From Desulfuromonas acetoxidans DSM 684 (GTDB lineage Bacteria; Desulfobacterota; Desulfuromonadia; Desulfuromonadales; Desulfuromonadaceae), in contig NZ_AAEW02000013.1 in assembly GCF_000167355.1 (NCBI RefSeq), positions 1 through 64,000 on the forward strand: a DNA stretch of 64,000 nucleotides, in the 5' to 3' direction. Below are positions 10,068 to 19,753 of the stretch, in pieces (position 1 is the stretch's first letter; every line of letters starts with the position of its first letter). Below the pieces are notes generated by a model, which had not been told where the DNA came from, made no database searches, and worked only from the letters and a program-made list of their open reading frames with translations. The translations under genes and the position numbers were made by a program.

Positions 10068-11075
10068 TCAAACTTTAAAAGAATATTTGCCTTCCAAAAC
10101 TTCAGCCTCAAATGTTGCGTCAAAAGCTCTCTCATACTTGGGGAATTCAGTCTTAACCCTATCTATAATTCCAAGATAGTTTTGCATGACATACACTTTT
10201 TCTGCACTCTCTTTTAAAAGATATTTCTCTTCCCCGATAAAAGTTAAAACGGTATCTCCCCTTTGGATAGGATGACTCTTTTCAACATCTTTTGTTATTT
10301 CAATGCAGTTATAGTTTATCTCTCTTGCTGAAAGCTTTTCTAACTCATCATCATCCACTTCCAGTATCTTACCATCAATTGTAGAATTCTCGTTTTTTGT
10401 GATATTCAAGAATAAAACATCTATCTTTTTTTGTAGCCTATCCGAAAAAACAGGTATCATGATATCCCATGACCGTTCATAGCCATGCAAAGTTACATCA
10501 TACAAAGAATATTTATTACTCTGTCTTTGTAATGTATTGTGAATACTCTCTGGAAGCATCAATGATCCGTAACCAAAAACGTAAGTTTTATTTTTCCCAC
10601 GATCTCTTCTTTTAAACTTTCTCACATCATTGACCATCAATTCAAAACGCTTATAAATGCTAAAATCGTTGTTAGCAGCTCTTACTGAATAAATAAAATT
10701 TGCAAATTTATCCCAGTTTGAAAGAATTAAATAATCAAAGTTCCTGAAAAAAATATGTTTATCGATCATCCCTTTTTCGTAGGCTACGGCAAGTTCCTGA
10801 AAAATATTAAGAAATGTTCTTATTTTGATAGAAACTTCAATATCATCTGCACGTTCGGAGCTTAAAACATCTATCATTGTTTGTGGGTCTTTATGCAAAA
10901 CAAGCCATTGATCGATTGCAATTCGAAGCTCCATAAACTCTTGAGAGTTAAATCTTTCGATATAAGAAAATGCTTTAGAGCGAATAAAATGTGCATAGGT
11001 TTGTCTACCGACAAACACGACACCAGTCAGCGTAACAACAACGCCAAATCCCCCTACAAAATCAATTAATTGCAT
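10068..11075 (-). CDS. Membrane-anchored gamma-glutamylcyclotransferase-like fusion protein (AT-rich)
   Basis: 335 residues. An N-terminal membrane helix (FVGGFGVVVTLTGVVFVG, residues about 5-22) leads into a helical region to about residue 165 that resembles DUF4760-type proteins. The C-terminal half carries a gamma-glutamylcyclotransferase fold: YVFGYGSLM (about 170-178, the substrate-binding loop) and DDDELEKLSAREINYN, where the Glu of ARE aligns with the family's catalytic acid. The gene is much richer in A and T than everything around it, suggesting recent acquisition. Role unknown; cleavage or modification of a gamma-glutamyl compound is the family expectation. Confidence 0.7.
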   Translation of the reverse strand: MQLIDFVGGFGVVVTLTGVVFVGRQTYAHFIRSKAFSYIERFNSQEFMELRIAIDQWLVLHKDPQTMIDVLSSERADDIEVSIKIRTFLNIFQELAVAYEKGMIDKHIFFRNFDYLILSNWDKFANFIYSVRAANNDFSIYKRFELMVNDVRKFKRRDRGKNKTYVFGYGSLMLPESIHNTLQRQSNKYSLYDVTLHGYERSWDIMIPVFSDRLQKKIDVLFLNITKNENSTIDGKILEVDDDELEKLSAREINYNCIEITKDVEKSHPIQRGDTVLTFIGEEKYLLKESAEKVYVMQNYLGIIDRVKTEFPKYERAFDATFEAEVLEGKYSFKV

Positions 11076-11303
11076 CCATTTCCCAATCTATTTTCAGTGC
11101 AAATAGAGCAAAGCAAAACTTTTAACAGGATGTTGAAAACGAGAGTATCCACAACCAAGCCAGGGCTTTATCGGTAAGCGATTCAAACCGACAGGGTTAC
11201 CCCTGGACCGTCTGAAGGTGATTAGCTGGGTCATTTCACTTGACCAATTGTGCAGCCAATGTCCTCTTGTACAATTTTCGCCGCCAAGAACACCTGGAAT
11301 GCA

Positions 11304-12512
11304 TCAGCCTTTCACCGCCATGACATACTTCAGATAGCGTCCTTCGGGAAAAGTTACCGGATAGGGGAAATCTTCGGCCTGACCAGCGGTTTTAAGCACC
11401 GTCAAGTCGCTGCCCGCCTCCAGAGCTCCTCGGCGCAATTCTTTAAGGTAATCGGCCAGATCAACTTTCTGATGATTGGAAGACGTAATCAGTAATCCGC
11501 CATCTTCCAGCAGTGCCATGGCCTGGGCCACCAGCTTGGCGGTACCGCCCTGGGTGGTGAAGCGATTTTTAGTGGTGGTGGAAAAGCTCGGCGGATCCAT
11601 GATCACAATGTCAAAACGCTCGCCCTGCGCCAACAGATCAGGCAAGACATCAAAACAGTCTCCGCAGATAAAAGCATGGCGCTTGGCGTTGATGCGATTG
11701 AGGCCGAAATTCTCCCGTGCCTGGTCGAGGTAATGGGGCGAAGCATCGACACTGGTCACCCGTGTCGCGCCAGAAGCAGCAGCCGCTACGGAAAAAGCTC
11801 CGGTATAGCAGAACAGGTTCAACACCCGCTTGCCCTGGCAGCGCTCGGCGAGATCACGGCGGTTGGCACGTTGATCCATAAACAGTCCGGTATTCAAACC
11901 CTCTTCGAGACTGACGCGATAGGTAAGATGATTCTCCTCGACCGTGTAGCGATCAGGGACAGCGCTACCAGCCAACAGACGACTGAACCGTTTCGAGCCT
12001 TTTTTCTCCAGCTCACGGGTTTTCTGCGGGCGGAATTTTTCGTAAATACCGTCCGGCTGAAACTCCTGCTGTAAAGCTTGCACCAACATGTTGAGATGCG
12101 GCTCCCAGCTGCGCGAGTACAACTGGATCATCAGATACCCGTCATATCGCTCGACGGTGAGGCCCGGCAAGCCATCGCCTTCACCATTGATCACGCGGTA
12201 AGCGTTGGTGCCGTCAAGTCCGGCATGATCGCGACGGCGCTGTTCGGCCCGGTGAATTTTCTGGCGGAACCACTCGCCGTTCAACATCATCCCGGCGTCG
12301 CCAAGAACGCGGGCAACAATCCGCTGTCCGGGATCAACCAGTGCTATCGCCAGCGCCTTGCCCTGCTCCGAGGTCAAGGTCACCAGTTCACCACACTTCA
12401 AAGTGGGCCATTTCCGGGTAAAGCGATCTTCGATCACCCAGGGATGCCCCAGCTTGAGCATCTGTTCTGTCTGCGGGCCGATAACACATGATTTTCGTTG
12501 TTGGCGTTTCAT
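11304..12512 (-). CDS. Class I rRNA methyltransferase, RlmI-like
   Basis: 402 residues: an N-terminal PUA RNA-binding domain (LKLGHPWVIEDRFTRKWP, GELVTLTSEQGKALAIALVDP) followed by a Rossmann SAM-binding domain (VLNLFCYTGAFSVAAAASGATRVTSVD, about 225-251) and the catalytic-loop motif IVIMDPPSFS. This order is that of RlmI, which methylates C1962 of 23S rRNA at C5. The RBS GGAAAG precedes the ATG. Other COG1092 members with different RNA targets are possible. No operon partner. Confidence 0.85.
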   Translation of the reverse strand: MKRQQRKSCVIGPQTEQMLKLGHPWVIEDRFTRKWPTLKCGELVTLTSEQGKALAIALVDPGQRIVARVLGDAGMMLNGEWFRQKIHRAEQRRRDHAGLDGTNAYRVINGEGDGLPGLTVERYDGYLMIQLYSRSWEPHLNMLVQALQQEFQPDGIYEKFRPQKTRELEKKGSKRFSRLLAGSAVPDRYTVEENHLTYRVSLEEGLNTGLFMDQRANRRDLAERCQGKRVLNLFCYTGAFSVAAAASGATRVTSVDASPHYLDQARENFGLNRINAKRHAFICGDCFDVLPDLLAQGERFDIVIMDPPSFSTTTKNRFTTQGGTAKLVAQAMALLEDGGLLITSSNHQKVDLADYLKELRRGALEAGSDLTVLKTAGQAEDFPYPVTFPEGRYLKYVMAVKG

Positions 12513-12706
12513 TGTCTTTCCATTTAGGCTGTGCTGTCAGAATCTTCCACAACAGCAATTTCGGAAAAAAGGCTGTCCCTGTTTTACGGTATCCTCAATG
12601 TCGAAGCCAGCACAAAATGATCCGCCACTTCCCCTAAGCATCATGGCTACCATCAAACACAGGGCTGTGTTAGAGTCAGAAAAAAATTTCAGGAGCATGA
12701 ACCATT

Positions 12707-13360
12707 ATGGACACAGCCGCACCAACCCGCGCGGAACAACAGATAGAGCAATTACTGGAACAACTGGAGCCCGGCAGTGACCGCTATACGGTGCTCAGTT
12801 CGGCGAAAAATTTCAAGTCGTCCTGGGTGGATCTGGGACGCCTGCTCAAGCAGGTTCGCGGTAGTCGTCTCTACAGCGACTGGGGCTACGACAGCTTTGA
12901 GGATTACTGTAGCCGTGAGATCCGCATCCGTCGTCAGACGGCGGACAAACTGACCATGGCGTTTCACTATCTGGAGAAGAAACAGCCGACTCTGATGGAG
13001 GACAAGCTGCGCCCCCTGCCGGACTACCGTTCCATTGACCTGCTGCAACAGGCTGAAGCCGACACCAACTTTACCAGCGAACAACAACAGGAGTTGGAAC
13101 AAGCTGTATTTGAAGGCAAGATCAGTCATCCGACCATCGCCAAACGTTTTCGGGAGATGGCCATGGATCATGCCACCATGGAACAACGTCAACTCTCAGA
13201 ATACAAAAGCGCCCTGAGCGCAGCACGACGTCTGCAAAGTGCACTGGGATTTCTTCCCGATGAATTTGAAGGACGGCAACTCGACCTGGCTCCATTGATC
13301 AGCAGCCTTGAACAAGCCGTTGAATTGTTGGACACCGAACAAGAGCTGATTGTCGAATAG
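12707..13360 (+). CDS. Conserved hypothetical protein, helical, cytoplasmic
   Basis: 217 residues, no signal peptide or membrane segment, not recognised. It is predicted almost entirely helical and rich in Gln, Glu and Arg. Residues about 38-85 (WVDLGRLLKQVRGSRLYSDWGYDSFEDYCSRE, split here only by description) look like a helical segment that recurs in phage/plasmid partition-type proteins, and RRQTADKLTMAFHYL could be a helix-turn-helix, but neither is certain. RBS AGGAG six bases before the ATG. It is followed after 28 bases by a Crp/Fnr regulator and then a protease, probably one operon. Confidence 0.65.
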   Translation: MDTAAPTRAEQQIEQLLEQLEPGSDRYTVLSSAKNFKSSWVDLGRLLKQVRGSRLYSDWGYDSFEDYCSREIRIRRQTADKLTMAFHYLEKKQPTLMEDKLRPLPDYRSIDLLQQAEADTNFTSEQQQELEQAVFEGKISHPTIAKRFREMAMDHATMEQRQLSEYKSALSAARRLQSALGFLPDEFEGRQLDLAPLISSLEQAVELLDTEQELIVE

Positions 13361-13388
13361 CACGTCCATTGCCCCTAAAAGGACCGTC

Positions 13389-14060
13389 ATGGAAAAAAAC
13401 AGCGCGGTAAAACTGTTTCTACAGACATTTTTTGGCAATAGCGACGACCCCCGCTTTACCTTCATTGAGCAGATCAGTCGTTTCACCACCCTGCAACGCA
13501 AGGAGATTCTGTTCCATGAAGGTGATGCCGGCAGCGAGTTTTATTTTCTCGCTTCCGGGCGGGTGAAACTATTTCGCTCCACGGCCGACGGCAAAGAAGC
13601 CGTGATCCGCTTCATTGAGCCGAGTGAATATTTTGCCGAGATCCTCCTGCAGCTTAAAGGACGTTATCCGGTCAGTGCCATCGCCATTGAGCCCTGTGAA
13701 CTGTTGGCCTTGGATGCGCAGAAGATTTTGTCGCATCTGGAGCAACACCCCGACATCGCCATGGTCTTCATCGGAGCACTTTCTCAACGCATCAAATACC
13801 TGTTGGGGATGATCGAACAACTGACCCTGGCCGATATCCGGCAGCGGTTTCTCAATTATCTTGGCGTATTACAGGACAAATCGCCCGCGGGCAGCATTGA
13901 GTTGCCGGCTGCAAAAGGTGAAATTGCCTTACTGCTAGGTACCACACCGGAAACCTTCTCGCGGTTACTGAAAAAACTCTCCACAGAAAAGATCATCCGT
14001 GTCAGCGGACGCTCCATCACCGTACTTGACCCAACAGCCCTTGACGAGGTCGCGCCGTGA
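13389..14060 (+). CDS. Crp/Fnr family transcriptional regulator
   Basis: 223 residues. The N-terminal cyclic-nucleotide-binding-like beta roll (EILFHEGDAGSEFYFLASGRVKLFR, residues about 38-62) is followed by a C-terminal winged helix (KGEIALLLGTTPETFSRLLKKL, about 178-199). There is no N-terminal cysteine cluster, so it is not an oxygen-sensing FNR, and the arginine-containing phosphate cassette (LKGRYPVSAIA) differs from the RxS/T of cAMP-binding Crp, so the effector is unknown; a haem- or NO-sensing DNR/HcpR-like role is possible. The ATG at 13389 has AAAGGA upstream. Its stop overlaps the next start (GTGA). Confidence 0.9.
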   Translation: MEKNSAVKLFLQTFFGNSDDPRFTFIEQISRFTTLQRKEILFHEGDAGSEFYFLASGRVKLFRSTADGKEAVIRFIEPSEYFAEILLQLKGRYPVSAIAIEPCELLALDAQKILSHLEQHPDIAMVFIGALSQRIKYLLGMIEQLTLADIRQRFLNYLGVLQDKSPAGSIELPAAKGEIALLLGTTPETFSRLLKKLSTEKIIRVSGRSITVLDPTALDEVAP

Positions 14061-14683
14061 AATTATTTGTGACACTACTGATCATCGGTCTGAGCGCTCT
14101 ACCTCTGTCCGCAGCAGAGATTTACCATTATCGCAATGCCGAGGGCAAACTGATCGTGGTCGACGACCCAGAACTCATTCCACCTCAATACACAGGACAA
14201 AAAGTTGGCGCCCCAACCAGCCAGGGCATCACCAGTCCACAGTGGTCCAAGTCTCCATCCTTTGACATTGCTGAGCCGGATCAGAAGCAGAACACCACCA
14301 TCCAGGAAACTCCGGTAAAAATCTACGGTAACCAGGTAGTGGTTCCGGTGACGTTACATCATCGCAACAAAGACATCACCATCCATCTGGTTCTTGACAC
14401 TGGCGCAACCATCACCCTGCTCGACCGCGATGCCGTGGATAAACTGCGACTAACAAAATGGCGTTCCAGCACCGGCCATCTGGCAAATGGCGCAAAGGTG
14501 GAGATTGAATTGGCCCGACTCGACCAACTCAACATCGGACCGCTGCAGATCGAAAAACTGAAAGTTGCGTTGATTGAACGGGAAAAAAGAAACCGCTTTG
14601 CTGATGGCCTGTTGGGTATGGATGTTTTAAAACACCGCGCTTACCACATCGACTACCACAACAAACGCTTGATCTGGCAATAG
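14057..14683 (+). CDS. Periplasmic retropepsin-like aspartic protease
   Basis: 208 residues. A signal peptide (MKLFVTLLIIGLSALPLSAA) is followed by a short DUF4124-like stretch (EIYHYRNAEGKLIVVDDPE) and a clan AA protease domain with catalytic aspartate in LVLDTGATITLLD (Asp114) and the partner motif DGLLGMDVL (around 189-197). Such single-domain enzymes act as dimers; Caulobacter PerP is a studied periplasmic example. The GTG start overlaps the stop of the Crp/Fnr gene by four bases, implying translational coupling, so the regulator may control this protease. A terminator follows. Confidence 0.85.
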   Translation: MKLFVTLLIIGLSALPLSAAEIYHYRNAEGKLIVVDDPELIPPQYTGQKVGAPTSQGITSPQWSKSPSFDIAEPDQKQNTTIQETPVKIYGNQVVVPVTLHHRNKDITIHLVLDTGATITLLDRDAVDKLRLTKWRSSTGHLANGAKVEIELARLDQLNIGPLQIEKLKVALIEREKRNRFADGLLGMDVLKHRAYHIDYHNKRLIWQ

Positions 14684-14709
14684 GTTGCGACAACACAACT
14701 GAGAATAAC

Positions 14710-14744
14710 AACGCGCCCGCCGGGGATGTCCCGACGGGCGCGTT
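14710..14744. terminator. Bidirectional terminator
   Basis: AACGCGCCCG (14710-14719) pairs with CGGGCGCGTT (14735-14744), with a further inner CGGG/CCCG. It lies between two convergent genes and has T-rich flanks on the plus side. Confidence 0.85.
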
Positions 14745-14778
14745 TATAATTTTTGCAGGTTGTTTTCCCAACAAGCTT

Positions 14779-15264
14779 TTAAACGGGAAACAGACGGTAG
14801 GTATTCCCCTCTTTTTCCCGACGCAGCACATTCTCTTTATCCAACTGCAACAGTGTCGCCTGCAGATGTTTGCGGTTTTCCTTGGGAAACAGACCGTAAA
14901 TCTCCGTTTGCATAATCCCCGGCTGTTCCATCACCCGCTGCAACACCCGCCACGTCAAAGCGTCGTACGTTTCTTCCGATGGAACCTTTGACTCATCCTG
15001 AACATCCACAGATTCTTTCTCTGGGGCTGCTTCCTCAACGACAGACTCTTCAGGCTTCGGCTCAGACACGACGTCTGCACTCTCAACTTTTAGCGTCTGC
15101 GATTCGTCAACCTCTTCAACAGGCTGAGAAGTGGTCTCCCCTGAAGTACAAGGCGCTACATCAGATTTTTCAGCCGCTCTCTGTGCTTGTTTTTCCTGAC
15201 TTTGCCGATAAAAGAACACGCCAAGTCCGCCAAGAACCAATACTACAAAGACAAAGTCACCCAT
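14779..15264 (-). CDS. Membrane-anchored protein with C-terminal winged-helix-like domain
   Basis: 161 residues, not a recognised family. A single N-terminal membrane helix (DFVFVVLVLGGLGVFFY) is followed by a long acidic, low-complexity linker rich in Glu, Val and Ser (about residues 25-100) and a compact basic domain, LTWRVLQRVMEQPGIMQTE through EGNTYRLFPV, that reads as a winged helix of the kind used for MarR-like or oligomerisation roles. The orientation (short N-out helix) would place the domain in the cytoplasm. Function unknown. Confidence 0.7.
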   Translation of the reverse strand: MGDFVFVVLVLGGLGVFFYRQSQEKQAQRAAEKSDVAPCTSGETTSQPVEEVDESQTLKVESADVVSEPKPEESVVEEAAPEKESVDVQDESKVPSEETYDALTWRVLQRVMEQPGIMQTEIYGLFPKENRKHLQATLLQLDKENVLRREKEGNTYRLFPV

Positions 15265-15455
15265 CCTTCCTCCTCTTCGCTTTAATCACAATCAACAAAA
15301 AACAATACCATCATTAATAAGGGAATATCCTTACATATGTACGTGAATACAGCGAGCGGGTCAAGGAAAAGCCCTGACCCGCCGCTTGAAACACCGCGAT
15401 ACAACAGGGGAAAAAGAGGTCCCCAAGGATGTAAGTCGCCTTTTTTATCATAAAA

Positions 15456-15761
15456 TCAACCCTGGTTTTCTCCAGCGTGGAACCAGTTGTCAAACCAGGT
15501 ACGATGATCCTTTTCAGCCAATATTTTCAAATCGTTGGGGCCCAGCCAAATACCGCCGCAAGAGGGGCACTGATCCAGAGGCACACCGCGAAAGGTGCTA
15601 GCCTGAATCTCTTCACCACATTTGGGGCATCGATTTTTACACAATTCACGTATCTGCCCTTCGTGCATTTTTTCTTTCATCGCTTCGATCTGCTTGCGCT
15701 CTACATCACGAAAATATTGATTTTCAAAAGCTTTTTCTCGCTCATCCCACACATCTTTCAT
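15456..15761 (-). CDS. TFIIB-type zinc-ribbon protein
   Basis: 101 residues. A charged helical N-terminal part is followed by a zinc ribbon with CPKCGEEI and CPSCGGIWLGPNDL, matching the zf-TFIIB family of small bacterial proteins of unknown function. The ATG at 15761 is preferred because GGAGG lies six bases upstream. It follows the Cas6-like gene by 56 bases on the same strand. Confidence 0.85.
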   Translation of the reverse strand: MKDVWDEREKAFENQYFRDVERKQIEAMKEKMHEGQIRELCKNRCPKCGEEIQASTFRGVPLDQCPSCGGIWLGPNDLKILAEKDHRTWFDNWFHAGENQG

Positions 15762-15817
15762 AACCACCTCCGCAATCCTCAGTCGAGAGTGATAACCGGT
15801 ATATGAAGTATACAAAA

Positions 15818-16798
15818 TTAATGGGATTTTTCAAACGCCCCCCCCCCGCACATCTGCAATTGATAGCAGCCAGCCCCATATGCAGCATTCTTGCCTAGAT
15901 TCATCAAGGTGCCCAATTCCAGAACCGGCAACAGGTCAACCAGAGTCGTTCCCTGCAACCGCAACGTGCCCATCAGTCCGCCTAAAGGCTGCTGCATCTG
16001 CGGGTCGGGTCCCAGCTGTCGCCAATCTTGCCATTCGAGGTGATTTTCCAGCACAACAACCTGCTGAGCAAGTTCAATCATGCGAGCCGGGTCATCCACC
16101 AATTCCAAATGGCAATGGGCATAAAGCATGGAGCTCACCCGACGCAGAATAAATGGAAACAGATCGGAAAAATCGGCTCGAAACAGCGGTCGATTGCGCT
16201 GCATCAAACGCGCCGGCGTAATAAACTTCAACGTCAGCTCATTCACCGCAACCGGCAGGGTCGACAACCACCAGTCAGCATCGCGTAGCGGGCTTTGTAC
16301 CTGAGCCAGATCCTCCCCAGCACGCCACAGATTGGCATAACGTCCCGAAGAGTCCTGACCGGCAATCTCCAGCAATTCAAAGCGACCGGCATCATGACGC
16401 AATCCATTTTTGCCCAACGCCTGAAACACTTGGGCCAGCTGGACAATCTGCTCCTGGCGTCCACCCCACAACACCACCGGAAAAGTCAACAGCTCATCCC
16501 GTTGATAGTGACGGCAACAGGCCGGGTCCGGTTGCAGTACAAATGCAGCAGCGCTTTGCTGGTAGCGCTGTCGGGCCACGGGGTCATCGGCAATCGGCGG
16601 AGAAAACAGCTGACTGAACGGATGCACACCGGCGTTGGTGCGACCATCAGCATGATAAAAGACATAACTTCCGGCAGCACGAAGGTTACGCCGCAGACGC
16701 AGCAGTGTGGCCAGGTCCACATCCAGGGGTTCCAACAGACGTACCCGGTAGCGTAATTTGACGAATTCAGCACGTTCCAACGTTCCCGTCAGAATCAT
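15818..16798 (-). CDS. Orphan Cas6-family RAMP protein
   Basis: 326 residues. The C terminus contains the glycine-rich RAMP signature of the CRISPR_Cas6 family: GGLMGTLRLQG, then LLPVLELGTLMNLGKNAAYG and AGCYQLQ (about residues 271-316), corresponding to the family's G-x-GK-x-x-x-YGLG loop. The N-terminal ferredoxin-like half is divergent (FYHADGRTNAGVHPFSQLF). Cas6 enzymes cut CRISPR precursor RNA, but I find no repeat array or other cas gene anywhere in the window, so this is a solitary member with an unknown, perhaps non-CRISPR, RNA role. The final residues are encoded by a run of ten G. Confidence 0.8.
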   Translation of the reverse strand: MILTGTLERAEFVKLRYRVRLLEPLDVDLATLLRLRRNLRAAGSYVFYHADGRTNAGVHPFSQLFSPPIADDPVARQRYQQSAAAFVLQPDPACCRHYQRDELLTFPVVLWGGRQEQIVQLAQVFQALGKNGLRHDAGRFELLEIAGQDSSGRYANLWRAGEDLAQVQSPLRDADWWLSTLPVAVNELTLKFITPARLMQRNRPLFRADFSDLFPFILRRVSSMLYAHCHLELVDDPARMIELAQQVVVLENHLEWQDWRQLGPDPQMQQPLGGLMGTLRLQGTTLVDLLPVLELGTLMNLGKNAAYGAGCYQLQMCGGGAFEKSH

Positions 16799-16935
16799 AA
16801 TGCCCTCCCCGAACCAGCGAGTACAATAGACTCCTGGCCCCGTTGAATTGCTTTATTGCATGGCTTTTGATACTGTGCTGAAAAACAGTCCACTTGGCAA
16901 CCTCTGGTTGTCGGGACACGCCCATTCCCTTTTGA

Positions 16936-18072
<1,137 letters not shown>

Positions 18073-18143
18073 AGACCAACCTGGCAGGGGAGTGAATACA
18101 CCCGGAGCGGTTTTTTTTCGCTCTCCTGCTAAGGAGTCCACGA

Positions 18144-18926
18144 ATGAGCACACCCTCAACGCAATCAACTTCTTTAGACGCCGACATGGTTCACCGCCTT
18201 AAACGGGCGTTGACCACGGATAGCGATGGTTTAAAAGAGATTCTCCAGGACCCATCCAGCGAGGTCCTGCACGCAGCCCTGAAAAATGTTGCCCTGAGCG
18301 AAGAGCATCTGTTGCAGGTGCTCAAGCGTCACGATCTGACCAGCACATTTCTCAATGCCGTTGGCCGTCACAAGCTGTCCGAAAAATCACGGATATGCAT
18401 GGCCACCCTCGCTCATCCGGCCGTCTCCCCCGCCCTGGTCAAAAAACTGCTGTCGCGACTCCATCTGTTTGAAGTACTCAATCTGTGTTATCTGCCCGGG
18501 CAATCGGCGGATCTGCGCATGGCCGCCGAACTGGCCATCATCCAGCGCTTGCCCATGGCCCCGCTCGGCAATCGAATCAGTCTGGCGCGTCGGGCCACGG
18601 CAACGGTTTTGCAAGCCCTGTTCAAAGAGGGCCATCCACAAGTGATCGAGGCCGGACTCAACAACCCAAAACTTCAAGAAGTCGCGCTGTATCAACACCT
18701 TAACGGTTCCAACGCCACGGCGGAAACCATCTCGCAGATTGCGCGTCATCCCCGCTGGAGCCAACGACCCAATTTACGCCGCGCCATTCTCAAAAACCGT
18801 CAGACACCGCGCGTGTGGTTTATTCAGTTTCTCCCCCGTCTGCCACGTACTGAAGCGCGCAACCTGTTGCACAGTCAAACGCTCAGCGCTCGCCAGAAAC
18901 AGTGGATTCGTGACGTCATCGAATAA
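18144..18926 (+). CDS. Hypothetical helical-repeat (HEAT-like) protein
   Basis: 260 residues, no export signal. The sequence is built of about 25-35-residue helical hairpins (for example DPSSEVLHAALKNVALSEEHLL, then HPAVSPALVKKLLSRLHLFEVL, and GHPQVIEAGLNNPKLQE), each opening with a short P/N-containing turn as in HEAT or DUF2336-like repeats. This suggests a protein-binding scaffold. RBS AAGGAG is placed well. It starts 71 bases after tgt and could be co-transcribed. Function unknown. Confidence 0.7.
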   Translation: MSTPSTQSTSLDADMVHRLKRALTTDSDGLKEILQDPSSEVLHAALKNVALSEEHLLQVLKRHDLTSTFLNAVGRHKLSEKSRICMATLAHPAVSPALVKKLLSRLHLFEVLNLCYLPGQSADLRMAAELAIIQRLPMAPLGNRISLARRATATVLQALFKEGHPQVIEAGLNNPKLQEVALYQHLNGSNATAETISQIARHPRWSQRPNLRRAILKNRQTPRVWFIQFLPRLPRTEARNLLHSQTLSARQKQWIRDVIE

Positions 18927-18966
18927 AAAACAGCGCGCTTCGTCATCACGAAACGCGCTGTTTTTT
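18925..18966. terminator. Bidirectional terminator
   Basis: AAAAAACAGCGCG (18925-18937) pairs with CGCGCTGTTTTTT (18954-18966); an inner TTCGT/ACGAA extends the stem. Lies between the convergent repeat-protein gene and rlpA. Confidence 0.93.
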
Positions 18967-18988
18967 ATAACTCAAGATGTTGCGACAA

Positions 18989-19750
18989 TCAGTCGATCGC
19001 GACAACAAAACCACGGCCCACTCCCTGCCTGGCCAGCTCCTCACGCCCCTGCTGCGCGGCCTCCAGCGAATCGTACTTGCCAGCCCGCACCCGATAAAAC
19101 AGCCGTCCGTCCACCCAAGCCTGCTGCACATCGGCATGACCGTATTGACGTTTGAGTTTTTCCGCCAACCGAGTCGCATTCGGCTGCTGAGTAAACGCCC
19201 CGACCTGAACAGTGAACGGCCCGGTTTGTACCGATTGCGGTAAAGTGTAATGCGGTTGTCCGCTGTTATCCCACTGCTGATAGCCCAGCGCGGTAATGCG
19301 TACCGGAGCGGTGCCCGGTCCAACCACGCCAAGGCGACTGGCGGCGGTGTAGGACAGATCGATAATCCGGCCGGCGACAAACGGGCCGCGATCATTGACA
19401 CGCACCACGACAGTTTTGCCGTTATTCAGATTATCCACCTGAACAAACACACCCAACGGCAAGGTTTTATGAGCCGCCGTCATGGCGTACATGTCGTAAA
19501 TCTCGCCGTTACTGGTTTTGCGTCCGTGGAATTTCTTGCCGTACCAGCTGGCAATCCCCTCTTCACTGAACCCTTGATGATCAAGCAGAGGGGTATAGGA
19601 CACCCCGTAGACCTCATAGGGTTTCTGCCAGCCTCTCAATGGCTTGCCTGTCGTCGGAGAGACCGCCGGTGATTGCGGAGTTGACGAAGAACACCCTGCC
19701 AACGCGATAAGAAACGCGATAAAGGGAAGGAAACACCAGCGCCGCACCAC
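18989..19750 (-). CDS. rlpA: Septal ring lytic transglycosylase, RlpA family lipoprotein
   Basis: 253 residues. A lipoprotein signal peptide with lipobox LAGC (Cys20) is followed by a double-psi beta-barrel (GIASWYGKKFHGRKTSNGE, about residues 64-82, with VVRVNDRGPFVAGRIIDLS) and a C-terminal SPOR domain (FTVQVGAFTQQPNATRLAEKL). RlpA cleaves denuded glycan strands at the septum; the SPOR domain targets it there. It begins three bases after accA ends, at the end of a maf-dnaE-accA-rlpA run. Confidence 0.93.
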   Translation of the reverse strand: MVRRWCFLPFIAFLIALAGCSSSTPQSPAVSPTTGKPLRGWQKPYEVYGVSYTPLLDHQGFSEEGIASWYGKKFHGRKTSNGEIYDMYAMTAAHKTLPLGVFVQVDNLNNGKTVVVRVNDRGPFVAGRIIDLSYTAASRLGVVGPGTAPVRITALGYQQWDNSGQPHYTLPQSVQTGPFTVQVGAFTQQPNATRLAEKLKRQYGHADVQQAWVDGRLFYRVRAGKYDSLEAAQQGREELARQGVGRGFVVAID

Positions 19751-19753
19751 GAA

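Noticed and set aside
10068-11075. Insertion sequence or integrated element around the AT-rich gene
   Set aside because: No transposase, integrase, terminal inverted repeats or target duplications are seen.
12707-13360. ParB or KfrA-type partition protein
   Set aside because: Only a loosely similar helical segment; no ParB box motif or partner ParA.
15355-15383. GCGGGTCA / TGACCCGC inverted repeat
   Set aside because: It has no T tract and sits upstream of a minus-strand gene; no role can be supported beyond a chance hairpin.
15818-16798. CRISPR array near the Cas6-like gene
   Set aside because: I searched both flanks by eye for evenly spaced direct repeats and found none.
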